The notes: generated by a model from the letters alone, not told the origin. Counted from the stretch's first letter, positions 10,656 through 23,349 are shown. The stretch: DNA of 64,000 nt from Spirometra erinaceieuropaei (GCA_902702965.1 CACRXP010000392.1:323764-387763), one strand, 5' to 3'. Numbers and translations are program-made.

Positions 10656-12231
10656 CTGTCTGCCCTGGCCGACTCCAGACGTTGATGGCACGCCGTCCCG
10701 ACGTACTGAGAGCAGGCACACGCACTCAGCGCCTACAATCTAAATGGAAGCCCTTTACTTCCCCACTCCCTTTCCATCGTCCTCAACACACTGACTCCGT
10801 CATGCGGGTGGCAATTAACCCTACCCCTGAGACGCATATACACCCTGTCGACTATAAGACTGATCATTTCTCTTGTAAATGTACAGGCCTGATGAGGAAT
10901 TACCGAAAACATATGTTAGCCAATTGAATTTTCAATCGTAATATGGGAATTTTCGCAGAACTGATTATTGTAGCTGGGTTTTTTATTCTTACAGGAGCCT
11001 GTCGTGGATGAGGATTTCCATCAACAGTACACTGTCGATTAATTGACAGAACAATACGGATCTGTATCTCATATGCCCCATGTATATAATCCTCTACCCG
11101 CTTTTTATTTCATATATCCATTAAACTGCCACATGCAGATACTTGTTGTCCACTGATTTTGTTCGTGTAGACCTCGGGACACGTTTGATTTGTAGGCGCA
11201 ATCACTATAGTATATGAGGGTGGGTAACATTTAGTACATGTAAGGGGTATGGGTGTCCTGCGTTCCAATGTAGAATGGTATGACCTACTGTACGGAGAAT
11301 AAGGTAAGGGAAAATACCGGTAACGCAAAAGTGGGGTTAATATCACGGAGAAGATGACGGCTCTCTGCGCGTTTCTTTTCGAGGACGGGCTATCGCGTCC
11401 GTCGCCCCGCCCAAACGGGGCCCAGCCCCTTCTGCCCCCGGGTTCTTGACGGGGCCAGACGCGGCTCGTGCTAGCAGGGACGATAGACTGAACCCTTAAT
11501 TCTTATGTCTAAGTTTTTACCACCCTTCGGTCCAACGCCTCATAAGAACAGTTAATGCGCTGCATATGTGTGTCGTCCTCTGATTTATTCCTAATACAGA
11601 ATGTAACACAGGAGATTCGGTTTTGCCTTAGAGCCGCGACCTTGGACGTAGGTAATGACTACTTAGGGAATACCAAGCAATGATTAAAATACATTATTAG
11701 AAGCGATAAGAAAGGGTGGAAGGGCTGCCCATGTCTTTTATTTGCCGTCGGTCAGTTACTTCATCAAAAGCCCTGGTGGAGTAAACCTGGTGTTCGAAAG
11801 CGAGGCCGTCTGCTCATTTAGCATTTAGCCAAATAATCTATCATGTGGGGCACGGACCCATATCTGTCGTCCGTAATCAAGCATGTCTAGTCACATTGAA
11901 TTTGCGTTGTCCATTTGTTCCAGGCCTACCTGACAACAATAAATGAGTCAGAAAGGATCGTCATGGTCTTCTTTGTCTATGCCCGTAAGATTTGTTAACT
12001 TTTCATATATTAGATAGTGATTGTGTGCGTCTGCCGTGTCATGATTCAGCAAGCCATGGCTCTCGCAGCCTGGTGCTAGCTGGCAGTTCTCTGGCAGCTG
12101 GTTTCCTGCCGGTAGATGCGTTTCCACTCCCGCTGGGTATACAGGCCGTGTGCATGGTCGCCCAGTGACTTATGCCATCCTCTCCTCTTTCTGACCCATT
12201 GTTGTTCGTTAAAATCCTGGTCAAGTGTTTG
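10656..12231. other. no gene recognised; contains a hammerhead-like motif and a GC-rich block
   Basis: Mixed repeat-derived sequence. The hammerhead-like motif at 10886-10920 is listed separately. A GC-rich block lies at about 11375-11490. Open frames are all under 80 codons apart from one that starts in the upstream repeat, and none looks like a gene. Confidence 0.4.
10886..10920 (+). ncRNA. minimal type I hammerhead-like motif
   Basis: GGC (10886-10888) precedes CTGATGA (10889-10895). A two-pair stem II follows (GG at 10896-10897, CC at 10903-10904) with loop AATTA, then GAAA at 10905-10908. The palindrome AACATATGTT (10908-10917) gives a three-pair stem III with loop ATAT. A is in the cleavage position (10918) and GCC (10919-10921) closes stem I with GGC. 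The core, including the G-C pair at the foot of stem II, fits the type I consensus exactly. The very short stems make it weak on its own and a chance match possible. Confidence 0.35.
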
Positions 12232-12510
12232 TTGTTGAGCCGGGGCTATGGTGGTGCGCCTGGATGCGGGTCCGGAGGTGCCAGCCCCCTCTCCCGCTTC
12301 CGGTCCTCTTTACATTGTCTTCACATCAAGCTCAGGTGGAGAATAGAAAGAGAGAGTGTAGTAGATGTGGCTCAAGTCTACACTCACTATAAACTAATTG
12401 AGCCGCAAGTCACCGTGTATGCTCTCACCCTGCTGTGGAGCACAGGATGGACATCATCGGAAGCGATGGTCGAACTGTCATCAAGTAGTCAACCAGGCCA
12501 AATATGTAGG
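12232..12510 (+). repeat. dispersed repeat family B, copy 1
   Basis: About 280 bp shared with 23350-23600 and 33885-34140. The common features in order are a CTCCGGT-like block, a CTCAGG/CCCAGG-TGGAG block, GAGAG...GTAGAT or GTAAAT, TATAAACTAATT or its variant, GCAAGTC, a CTG-GTGGAGCAC block, and GGTGGACATCGTCGG or its variant. No coding potential and no clear tRNA head. Probably a short interspersed or non-autonomous element. Confidence 0.6.
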
Positions 12511-13914
12511 ACAAGATTCAAGTGGTCAGTGGGCAGTATGACAAGCGTTATACACGTTGTTTTATAGTAATGCGACTCAGAAGACATCTCCTTCTTAGGC
12601 GGAATGTTTCTAGTGAAATTTCGGACAAAAATCTATATTTGTTTTTATCCAGGGGAATTACTGCCTTGACACCTATCATAATTAAATGGGCTTTCTGTGT
12701 ATGTTTCGGTTGAGTCTACGAGATAAAACGCATTCGAATTAATACAACATCGATACAAAAAGGTTCGAAGAGGAATTTTCCAAGGCACAACTTGATTTAC
12801 TCAGAGTTGACATTTGTCCACTTTCTCATCGACATTTTTCCGTCAGTGTCGCCCCCTTCTTGGCCATCGCTTTGATTCTCACCGGAGACCGAAATTACAT
12901 ATTATGCGTTAGGTAGAAGCTCAGATATTAAAAATGTCATTGCTTTGGTCGCAAAGGCGCAACTACAACTGTCCGGACTGTCTGAGTTTTTGTGAAAGGG
13001 CTTTATTATTCCCTGAGGGTTAACCGGTGTTGGCCGAGCGACTAGGGGCGAAGTATCAGTCACACGGTAGCCCTGGGGTTCGTAACCCTGACCCCAACTG
13101 GAAATATTTATAGGTAGTTTTCATTTTCCATGCACTTTATTTTCGTTTGCAACTTCGATTTGTTTAAAGAAGGCAAGATTTTTGTTGCCTACTTACTTGT
13201 GGTGATAACAGTATAGATACGGGCGAAAGTATGACAGTGGTTACGTAGACTAACGAAACTGGCATCTCCTGTGCAATCGAAAAACTTTGGCTCTGACCTG
13301 AAGTCGGCATGTAGAGGAAAAGTGGACAGAAGTAAAGTTTATGAAGACAGCGAATGATATGCTTTCCCAACCCGTCCTTTCTCAATAAAATTGTAACAGC
13401 CGACGAACCCAATGTCGACAACAATGATCAACGGTGCCGTCGTGCGCGGAGGTCGCCCAAAGACAGTTGTCTACTTGAGCGATTAAAAAAGGAGAGCAAA
13501 GAGCGTTCACGGGGTATCTGACGGGTCGACTGTTGCATCTAACCGATGTTTGAAAGGGCTCAAAAATATTTCCCTAAGTTATAGGCAACTAAAGTAGAAT
13601 CAACATGGCGTCAAGATGACACAATCTAAACGATCAATAACCTCAGAACTGACACTATGATCACATTAATGCAGCAAAGATGAAATAGGCTCATCTGTAA
13701 TAAACAAAGTTTCTGCATCGTGAAGCGAATTACGTTATTCCTCATCATTCATGTACCACTGGTTACGTAGATATTCTATTCAGGTTTGAAATCCAGCTTT
13801 CAACTTTGCCCTTTGTCACTTGATTTAAAAAAAGTTCTGACAATATACTGAATGAAACAGTCAGGCTAATGAAGTCTCGACTAAATGTTAGCCCATAAAA
13901 AAGCTGAGACCGAT
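12511..13914. other. no gene recognised
   Basis: AT-rich intergenic sequence with only short open frames (62-86 codons) lacking family resemblance. It holds one tRNA-like element, listed separately at 13026-13103. Confidence 0.4.
13026..13103 (+). repeat. tRNA-like (Ser/Leu-like) sequence, probable SINE head or tRNA pseudogene
   Basis: GTTGGCCGAGCGACTAGG resembles the A box of a class II tRNA (usual form TGGCCGAGTGG) and GGGGTTCGTAACCC about 50 nt later resembles a B box. The arms between do not fold into a convincing cloverleaf, so I call it a derived element and not a working tRNA gene. Confidence 0.4.
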
Positions 13915-14100
13915 GTTAGGGGACGCTCACCGATCGTTCATACGGAACTCACTCGTCCCGTGGTCTCTTACGGGCTCTCTGTCGAGTCCAACCTGCAGCC
14001 TCACAGCGGCGCATGCTATAGGCACAATGGCATTAGCGACAAAGACAAGGGAGACTGGAATGGCGATTTCTAGCTTACTAGCAGTCGTCAGCCCTGTCTT
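13915..14100 (-). repeat. tRNA-Arg-derived 311-nt repeat, truncated copy
   Basis: Minus-strand body part of the 311-nt repeat lacking the tRNA head. It includes a mutated hammerhead-like core (CTGACGA followed by a weakened stem II and GAAA, about 14049-14092). It lies head to head with the plus-strand copy that starts at 14104. Confidence 0.75.
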
Positions 14101-14103
14101 TTT

Positions 14104-14442
14104 TGGTAATGCCATTCTGCCATTCTGCGTATATCATGCGCCGCTGTGCGGCTGCTGGTTGGGCTCGAGAGAGAGGCCGTAAGGCACAATGCAACGAATC
14201 AGTTCCGTATAAACGATCAGTGAGCGCCCTCTACCATTGTATATTCCCGATCGAAAACCGACAGGGCAACGGGCTCGTGGCCCGATGGGTAGAGGCGTGG
14301 ACTTCTAACTAACAGGTCGCCAGTTCGAGCCTCAGGTGTTTCACACTTCGGGCTTGGGTATGACTGCCTGACGACGGCTAATAAGCCAGAAATGGCCATT
14401 CCATTCTCCCTTGTCTTTGTGGGTAATGCCATTCTGCCTAAA
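14104..14442 (+). repeat. tRNA-Arg-derived 311-nt repeat, full copy with extra body sequence
   Basis: Plus-strand copy running through part of the body, the GTATATTCCCGATCGAAAACC linker, the tRNA-like head (about 14271-14340; A box TGGCCCGATGGG, anticodon-loop equivalent CTTCTAA, B box AGTTCGAGCCT) and the body again. A second body portion follows, so it amounts to more than one unit of a tandem array. With 13915-14100 it forms a large palindrome. Confidence 0.8.
14356..14410 (+). ncRNA. type I hammerhead-like motif in the 311-nt repeat
   Basis: CTGACGA at 14368-14374, stem II GGCT/AGCC, GAAA at 14388-14391 region, TGGCCA, T, then CCATTC. Stem I pairs less well here than in other copies (CTGC against CCAT), so this copy is probably degraded. 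Confidence 0.4.
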
Positions 14443-17400
14443 GCTCAGACCAATGGCAGTGGGTAATACTGTGAACGGGTGCCACTTTATCGCCAATAAT
14501 TCAGAGCCCATGAGAAATATCTCATGTGCAGGATGATTTCAAAGGGCTAAATCCATGCATCAACATGTTTCTTAGTCTGGGCTGTGTTGGGGACTTGCTA
14601 GAGTAAACGCTTTTGCAGAACGCTGCACAAACCAATAACCATGTGAATGATGGCGCCGTAGTCACCTTATTTTACGAAAACATTTAAAAAGAATGACAAA
14701 CAAGGATTCAGGCTGCTTCATTCTGATAAAGATCATGGGACTAACCAGCATCAGTGCCTATCTTCTTAAATAAACTAGCAGACGCTCATTTTATCTTGTC
14801 ATTCCTTTCAAAAATGTTCTTCTGTAAAACTGTTCGTTGAATTAAGTGGCACTTTTTCTAAATAGGAGAAATCACTCCACCTAAAATCAAGACAGGACGC
14901 TGTATTAAAGGCTGAAAAAACATCTTATTAGTATGGATTATCTGCAATACGCATAATACAGTCGACAGAAGTAAGCTCATACTGGTATGTGCACAATCAT
15001 TAATCGGTAGCTCGTAACCATTATTAAAATGAGAAAGATGTGTTTATTGAGGTAACAAACACGGAGGAAGAAGCGAGAGTATGTTAATAGATTGATCATT
15101 TCAAATACAGAATCAAAGTGCATGAGGATATTCACTGGGAATGAACAATAGGCACATGCACTGCAGTGCTAGCGAATCAAAATCTACATGCTTGCAAAAA
15201 TGTTATCCACTAAGTCGACAAACGTTTATATAACCAAACGCCGGTTAATTCTAATCTGAAGGAAGTATTTGGGTTTGAACAATTTTTACTTCAAAGATAA
15301 GGTATATTTTGAGGAGAATGGGACAAAAAAGCGCTCAATCCATTAAGGCCACGCGGCGAACTTCACGCAAATGTCAGCCAAGCTATAAAACAAGCAAAAC
15401 CGACAACCAAATTCTAACGAAGAACTTAAAATAGTCCCATGGATCATAAGGCAAAAGCATTAGCAAACATCCAAAAAACTAACACAGGAAATCACACAGT
15501 GGTCCGAAAAGGGCGGACCATACCTATTATGAAAGCTCAATTTATTAAAGTACTGACGTCTGGAATTCAAGCATGAGTTTCACTAAGGGAAAGGAGCACT
15601 TACGAAGACTTTTTAAATTTTACCAGTCTTATAGGCAGTGGGGTAGAGGTTTTTCTAGAAATTCAGTGCCCTAGTTTATAATTATGAGTTCGATGGTGTC
15701 ACACTGATTCCTTGACTTAAGATAAATTACTTGACCCCCTTTACTCCCTGCAATACGACGCATGAATTTTTAGTGGAATAAAGACATGTCTGAATAAAGT
15801 GGTCCCGATAAAAAATTACTGAGTATGTACAAACTGCGAGAGTCTTTTTAGACCGTCGTGTATAACAGTCAGACAGAGATGAAGACTCCTAAGAAGTCTC
15901 TTTATGACAATTAACACCATGCAGTATAGACAATTCGATGGCACTCGGTCGTACTGTTACACCTGGCGAATCCAAATGCGCTCCACCTCCAAAGCCGAAC
16001 CATCCAGTCGAAACGACAATGCCGAAAGTCGTATTTCTTGACTGATGTGATTCCGTTTTGACGTTAGTGCGGCAAAAAGACCACCCTGAGGTGAGGATCC
16101 GAACTCCTGTTTGCACATTTAGAGAACAAAGAGTCTCAGGTCGTATTTCATGCTTCCTCGCCAAGAGACACATTTGAGATCGATTATGTAAAATGTTCCT
16201 AACAGGTGACAGAACATGTCCGTGATCCGTTCGAGTCGCAGATCACTAGCATCAAGTGGCAAATTGTTCATTCCGTACATAAATGTGACCGCACTAAGTC
16301 AACTCTTATACAAATATTATTTCTAAGGGAGATCGAGGCGTCATTAGTGTAAGGGTGGTTAATTAATTTCCTCTTGCTTTTGTCCATTTTGGAAATTACC
16401 TAATTCCAACATATTTGCCCTGATTATCAGTCAGATTGTCCACTTTCAGCACACCAATCTGCTTGTTAACTATCAAATCACAAAAACCTTAAACGGCAGA
16501 AAATGTCCGAATAGCAACCTTGATCAACATCACATAAAAATATTTATTTACTTTTTCCATTAATCTTACTTTCATCTCACCAAGTCTCCGTTTTTTAGCG
16601 TCATCTAAATGAAGTGGTATGAACCCCTGTCTTTCAGGTAAAGTGCAACTCAGGAAATGTTATTCGATGGTTAGACGTTGCCTTGCTCGTTGGAAAAGTT
16701 TTCCCATTGAGAACTGCAGATTGCCCATCTAAATCTTGATCAAAGCCGTCAGCTCCTAGATTATCAGCAGAGATGAGTACTGAGTGCTCAACTAACAACG
16801 AGAGGCCCGCGAAATAATAACTCCTATTTTCATCCGGCCCACGGTATTTTGTGAATCTTAGATACGACAACTCTACCTAGTATTGCATGACGATGCCATT
16901 AAGTGCGTCCGGAGCGTCTCAGCCGACTGAGGGAAGTTCTGTTGTTGCGATGAGTGAGGACGGGACTGCGGAGCACTCCACCGAATAAGAGAAGTAACGA
17001 GGACTTTATAAACGGACGAATAATTAAATGGCTACTTCATTTCTCTTCGTGTTTTGTTTGGCCCAAATCTCAATATGAATCTAAGAAATTTGACAAGAGT
17101 ATTTGCATGTGGAAAACAGTCTCGTGAAGTATATAGTAAGGTCGTATCTATATGTTTCGTTTCAAAACTTGATCCACGGCAATTCACCACTTAATACATT
17201 TCCTAGAACTCATGCAATCAATACAGAAGTTACAAATATAGAGACGAACTCGTTTCAGAGGCCATAAGCACTCTATTCAGAAAACCACTGAATATAACAG
17301 CATTTAAAAACTTAGCGTGATTTCGGAATAAACTGTTTAAACCAGTCAACCTTGTCCCTCCAGTCTCGCTCTCGTAATCATAAAGTGTATACCAATTAAA

Positions 17401-20059
17401 ATTTTGATTTCATATGCCTTACCGTTCAATAATTTTTTCACTACTTTTAGGCAAGCACCTCAAGTTTTTTCCTCCCGGAATTGCCTACTGTATTTTTTTC
17501 CTTTTTGTTCTTCTTAAATATTCTCTTTTTGTTGACCTTTTGCTCCGGTTTCTGCCTTTTTAATGAACGTTTTAATCGGGAAGCCTTGCCCTATACCTCA
17601 GTTCTCTGGCCTGCCAGACCGACTCTGTCTCTCCATTTTACTTGTCGCATCCTCCACAGTGTATTTGGTCGATGTGCTCTACTGCGGCTTTAAGGATTAT
17701 GGAAATACTTAAAACAACTCTTTAATAGGAAATTGTGATGATGTAGACTGCGAGAGTCAGGTGTATGTGTAGCTAAAGGAAGTTATTTAAAATCCAGCCT
17801 GTTAAACTGGAGCTTACCCTTAGCCAACGGTTTACACATATTTTTTAACCCAGTGAATCTTCCATCTTCCTGTCCCCGTCTGCATCTGTATGTATTTTGA
17901 TTTGCTACTTCGGTAACTTGGTTTATGTGGGTAAAATAAAAAGATGCACACAACCAGTTAGTCTCTTCAGTCTTAATATTCGTTCCTTGCATATAATTGC
18001 AAAAGCTCCGAGTTAATCGTCATTGGTGACGTAAATCCCCCTTACTCTGTAGTCACCATTTCTGAATGACGCGGAACAACAGAGTTTCCACGGTTACTTC
18101 TGACACCATTAACAACGTGCGAGCAGTTTTTTTAGAATTTCAAGCAGATCCGCTTAAGAAACAAGAAGTATCGGCGAAGACTATTAATTGCATCTCCAGG
18201 AAAGGGTGTTCCGTGTTTTCTTCTTCTCTAGCAGAACACCTGTGCCCAGTCGTTGCAATTTGTTTGTGCCTCTTCTCTCAACAGCATTCCTTGGTTATTA
18301 CGAATACGTACACAATATTCCCGAGTTATCCAAAAGTGGTGTTGAGGAAGTCCTCGACGGTGACGGAGGAAATATTTAAACAGAACTAGGAGGACTAAAA
18401 TATTTTACATTATATTGCAGATTTAATTAACACCGAGCTAAGATATAAATGTAATATCAGAGGTTTATATAACAGTCTTCGTAGAAAATGTTTCTTGATA
18501 GATCTGTCATCAATACGAGCAAATACATTTCCTGTGCTCTGCTGATCCAGGAAATAAAAAGCAATTTAACTGTTAAAGAGTCCTGGGCACAAAATAATAT
18601 TTCCTTCTGTCATGAAGCTCTCCCTATTACTAGAATACCATATGCGTAGTTGGCTAGTAAATGCAAGACGTGGCACTGCTTCAAAAGTATTCCTTGAACT
18701 CATGTAAAGGTGAACTGCTTGCTAAAAGTTTTAACGTGTTAGGTACATGATCCCACCGGACCTATTGAAACCTCCACATAGGCACATACTGGCGACTGCG
18801 GAAGCAGCCGCCATCCCTCCAAACAACCTTGTTACCTGCTCTCAAGCCTTATTTTGGAAAATAACTGAAACGTCATTATCTAAAATTCCCACCAAAGTGG
18901 TCCATCGTCTGAAGCAAAATGAACCCGACAGACCGAACGTTACGGTAGCTGGCCAGCAGGTTTTTCTCCTCGCACCCGTTTCTCCTAGTGTCCGGGTGTG
19001 GACTCCAACTTTTGTCTCCCCATAGCCCTTTTGAACTCATTCTGGTCACCATGGGTTCTTGCTTAGAGACGGTTACTTTCACACTGCAAGAAATAAAAGC
19101 AACATAGTTTTTCTCTCGGGAGGGCTTCAGAATGCAATCCTTAGCCTTACTTTGAAAATAAATGTAGACTGACTAACCCTTTGCGTGCATCTATTGCTTC
19201 TTAAGAACGGCCTTTCCAATATCATCGACATCACCATCCAGTTTTGCATTTCCAACAACAATGAAAATTGAATACCTGATATTGGGGAGGTTTTTCTTAT
19301 TAGGTAAGTATGATGGAGGTTGTGAGGGCCGCTGATATTGTTATGGAAGAACTCGATAACGTCTCGTAGATATGCCGGTGAAGACTAACCAAATTTAATC
19401 AGCGTGTCCGGTACGAACGAAAACTGTATACCAACGATCTTTAAACTATGTATACCAATGAGAAGCGAGAAATCGATGTGTGTGTCAAGAACCAAAGGGG
19501 GTTGCTGTAAAAGTCCTATATAAAAAGTGTAAATAATTATCTTCCCAATTTTGGCGATTATCAGAATACCTCATTGTCACCGACCACTCTTTTAGGACCG
19601 CGTTTGTTTGCCTTGTGAGTAAGAGCATCTATATTAGGCGTACGTCCGATGGGTTCTCATCCGCTGGTAGCAATGGCTTACACTGAGCGGGTGCTCCCTC
19701 AGTGAATGCGCTCACCACCCCCAGGTGTGTTTTCAAATCGTCTAAGAGATCAGCATCTCAGAATTGCAGCACGCGTTTTATGATAGTGAAAACTCCATTA
19801 GTGATTTTTCCTTAGCAGCGATAATTGAGGATGTTATCGAGAAAACAACAGGTACTGAATTGTTTATTTTTGTCTTATCTTCCGTTATCAATCAGTCATA
19901 ACTACCCCTGACATGCGAGACTGGTGCTCGAACCCGTTTCATTCGGTCACGGAGTATTAAGACAAACTCTCTGCACCTGGGCTGCAGCACCCTCCGTCAT
20001 AGCGGTTACGATCGTGCTCCGTCCTGCATCCAGTATGGATAGATGCGTTCCTCGTTAGA
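14443..20059. other. 5.6 kb without a recognised gene
   Basis: AT-rich. The longest open frames (94 codons at 15889-16173 minus, 107 codons at 18066-18389 plus, 92 codons at 18747-19025 plus) show no family signature, codon bias or splice context that I can support. Isolated TTCGA-containing stretches (near 16105 and 16225) suggest worn tRNA-like fragments. I see no transposon coding remains in this stretch. Confidence 0.45.
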
Positions 20060-20450
20060 TGGACTGCACCAACAGGGAGACAGATTATGGCACGACAGGC
20101 GTTATTTGGGATGCAAACACGTAACAAATGCCGCACATGATGACGTTGTCATGATATCGGGTTCAGGTGATTGGACAGGAGGGAGTGAGGTAAACGGAGC
20201 GAAAGTCCACGGGGGCAAGTGAACAGGGATAGTAGGAGAGGCAACAGTCGAGGTTGTCGAGCTGGTGCATTGAATACCAATATGTCCGACCAGGTTGGTC
20301 TGCGCGCGGAATGTTCGCCGACAGCGCGTGCATATCGGGAGGGTTTGTCGTTGTCGTTGGTCAGGGACGCCTGAGACTTGTGACCATCCCTTTTGGTTTT
20401 GGCAATGGCGATCCGGTTGGCTTTACAGATGACGGCTCCAGCCTTCATCG
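20060..20450 (-). pseudogene. C-terminal tail of a non-LTR retrotransposon polyprotein (C2H2-finger end)
   Basis: One minus frame starts at 20448 with KAGAVICKANRIAIAKTKRD, and after a frameshift another carries CTRCRRTFRAQTNLVGHIGI followed by a serine/threonine/proline-rich stretch. The CxxC...H pattern is a C2H2 finger. As I recall, the same sequence of features, a basic EANRIAxAKxKR helix then a finger with GLVGHLR, closes the reverse-transcriptase polyprotein of an abundant non-LTR family in tapeworms. The reverse-transcriptase relic at 21780-22545 lies on the other strand and appears to come from the same family, so these are two separate insertions. Frameshifted and not functional. Confidence 0.55.
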
Positions 20451-20589
20451 CTCATGTCCAGGCCGGTTAGTTCTGTGAGTAGTCTTTGCAGGTCTTCGGG
20501 CTGATCTATGGCCGCTTTGAGGAATTCTCCAGAGTCTCCTTGTAGCGACAGATTTGACCTCCATTGACGACGTCTCTGTTTTCTTGGTA

Positions 20590-21495
20590 GGCGCTCGTCG
20601 GTCACGATTGTTGATGACAAGGAAGACGCCGCCGACCTACTTTGTGTACTGAATAGTTTGCATCCGAAAATCAAATTCACGATAAAAATGGAGCAGTGTA
20701 ACAAGCTACCCTTCCTATACGTTCTCATGTTTAGACAGGATGATGATTCCATAAGGCGCTCTGTTTTCCACAAGATTACGTGGAAAGGGTAATACTTACA
20801 TTTGAAAAGCTTTGCGCCAGCACAATGGAGAAGAAATCTAGTACATAGTCTATTTCAAAGAGCGAGAAATATTTGCTCCAGGAAGACCATAGATAGAGAA
20901 ACTGCACGCATCAAAGAAGCCTTACTTAAATGCAGTTATCCTGCACGCTTCATTCAGAAGTACAGCAACCATCTACGGCCAAAACTGACGGGACAGTCTG
21001 TTCCGAAGGGGCCCGTTATGATATCCTTACCTTTTAAGGGTGACGCAAATAACACAGTCAGGCAACGCTTGCGTTACAGCACAAAAAGAACGTACAACGC
21101 AGCAGAACTCGTCTTTATCAGTTCCCTCAAAAGCCTTCCAATTAACCGGCAAAGGATACCTTGCCAATGCACGTCACCCCTAATTGCGTGTATAAATTTT
21201 CATGCGCTTGCGGATGTAAGTACATTGGGCGAACGCAAAGCAATTGGCAACCAGGACCGCTGAGAACTTGCCTAAATGGTTTTTCAAACAAGAAAACAAA
21301 ACGCCTCGTTTGTCTATAACAAAAGATCTGCTAGATAGCGGTCACGCTGTCAACCTTAAAACAGCTTTTCAGGTACTTGTCCAAGTGCGTACAACTCGAA
21401 CCTTGCGCTACTTGATAGCAGTCTACATACGGCGGGGGAAACCAGGCCAATGGAAGCAGATAGACCACGTGGTCAATCTACAATTATCCTGGTAA
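20590..21495 (+). pseudogene. Penelope-like element relic 1: end of reverse transcriptase plus GIY-YIG endonuclease
   Basis: Reading starts inside the reverse transcriptase after the active site: DKEDAADLLCVLNSLHPKIK, then KLPFLYVLMFRQDDDSIRRS, then KITWKG followed by TAA where the family has Gln, then YLHLKSFAPAQWRRNLVHSL. The linker domain runs open at 20802-21180. From 21185 another frame gives CVYKFSCACGCKYIGRTQSN, the Penelope-type GIY-YIG nuclease start (YIGR with upstream CxC). The final segment at about 21300-21495 contains DLLDSGHAVNLKTAFQVL and YLIAVYIRRGKPG. This order, reverse transcriptase then linker then GIY-YIG, is specific to Penelope-like elements. It is 5' truncated, with one stop and at least one frameshift. 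Confidence 0.85.
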
Positions 21496-21779
21496 TCTTC
21501 ACGCCTTGATCTACTCGTGACTGTGATTTGCGTTAACATGCCGTCCCCTTCTTTCCTATATGATGCTTATGGAAAAGTCATCCACCTGATTATTCGTTGC
21601 ATTGAATCTTGACCTTGCTCTTATGCATTGACATTCTGTACAAATTCATACTGTTGTGCGCTTCCATTCGTTATCTATGTTATGCAGAGACGGGCAGCAG
21701 TTTATAAGCAGTCAAGAAATTTATTGACACCAATAAATCCTGCTGTAAATGCCTGTTTACAATTCATACCCGGGAAAGT

Positions 21780-22545
21780 GCTTCAGAATTCGCTCATCTC
21801 TATAAGCCGAAAGGGGACCGGCAACTCTATGATAACCACAGACGAATCTCGCTGTGGAGAGGATTTTAGTTCGCATCCTCCTCAACCGTCTTAACGGTTA
21901 CCTCGGACAATTACTTCCGCCGGAAAGTCAGCGTAGATTCCGACGCCACCTCGGAAAGCCCGACACGATCTTCGCTGCCCGCTAGCTACAAGACAAGTGC
22001 TAGGTAATATAGACCCAACTCTACAAAACGTTGGTGGAATTGACAAAAACCTTTGACACGGTGAATCGCGATGGACTTTGGAACATCATGGATAAATTGG
22101 GCTCTCCTGAGCGATTCACGCACATGCTCAGTCAGCTTCAGGAGCGCATAACGGCGCGCGTCACAGAAAATGAGACCGTCTCAAAAGCATTTGCAGTAAG
22201 AAACGGGGTGAAGCAGGACTTCGTGCTCGCCCCAGCCTCCCTCAGCCTCATGTCCTCTGGTATGCTGATGGACGCCTGCAATGATGAGCTTCCTGGACTC
22301 CGATTCTTCTACAGGACCGACGGCTCTATTCTCAGCAGCCGGCGCGTGCAGGCCTCAAAGTATCTCTCTACGACGACTATCCACGTCCGGCTCTTCGCTG
22401 ACGACTGTGAACTTAACACCGAGACGGGGGCTGACGCGCACGGAGTATGGAACTCTCCGCCTCCAGTTGTGCCTACTTCGGGCTGACCATCAACATAGAA
22501 AACCCGGCGGTCATGCATCGATCGTCACCTAATTCTGCATGCACC
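21780..22545 (+). pseudogene. non-LTR retrotransposon reverse-transcriptase fragment
   Basis: Begins with YKPKGDRQLYDNHRRISL (the KKG...NYR motif region), continues in another frame with LNRLNGYLGQLLPPESQRRF and RHLGKPDTIFAARxLQ, then from 22031 runs open as ELTKTFDTVNRDGLWNIMDK, a GVKQDFVLAP segment, a STTTIHVRLFADDCELNTET palm with FADD catalytic pair, and ends at SSPNSACTALGG. Two stops sit just before 22031 and the frame shifts around 22480. The Gly of the usual GVKQG loop is Asp here. It belongs to the same abundant family whose finger tail lies at 20060-20450. The clade (RTE-like or Jockey-like) cannot be settled by eye. Confidence 0.8.
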
Positions 22546-23349
22546 GCCTTGGGTGGTGCGAAGGAGTTATTGATTTCATCTTGTTCGGCATACACCTGGA
22601 TAGTCTCGGCCTAGCGGAGGTGGCAGGAGGTGGCGATAGCAGAAGGCCGTTTTGTTAACTTCAGTCTGATGGTTTTTTGGGCCTTATGCATCCTGTGCTT
22701 TTCAGCTAGCAGTTGGCTAATGAATGCGTTATTATCGTCGAAACAGTCCAGGTGCTGACGACATGCGCGTCCGATGACATCAAAAGCAGTCGATTAAGTA
22801 GCGTTCCGCAGTTGACACCACCGAGTCTCCACCGTAACGTTGTCGTCAGGGGCCGGCGGTTCATTCTGGGGCTGGGATAACTGATTATTGAAATATAAGT
22901 GGTGGACAGACACATTCAACAGAGCAGTATATAAATTACCTGGTGATCGCTTACCTCTTGGTCTTCTGCGATATTGCGGTCGAAGCCTAATTTTGGATAT
23001 GACGAGGCAGTGATCCGTACAGCCCTCGGCGTCAGAGACTGTCTTCGGGGAGCCACAGAAGAAGGCCGTACGCCAGTTAAACGCTGTGTGAAGAAGCTAC
23101 CACCCACGTGAGGCAAGTGGTACGACCCATCAACGGTTTTCCCCTAATTTGGCCAGTTAGAGTGAATGAGCATAGTTCTTGTAATTTGAGTTTACACTCT
23201 TGCTACTTATTTTCATCAGGTAGTTCGAATGGCAAAACTATAAATTATTGTGCAATCCCGAGGTGGTTGTGTTAACGCGCAAAAACCAGAGATGCCCAAA
23301 CAAGGCACGGCAGGCACTATTAGAGATGCGCATCCACGGTAAATGCCGA
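22546..23349. other. no gene recognised
   Basis: Probably the remaining 3' part and flank of the non-LTR relic. Short minus frames of 66-69 codons have no recognisable content. Confidence 0.35.

Noticed and set aside
20423..20773. 116-codon minus-strand open frame
   Set aside because: Most of it is antisense to the Penelope relic 1 reverse-transcriptase frame.
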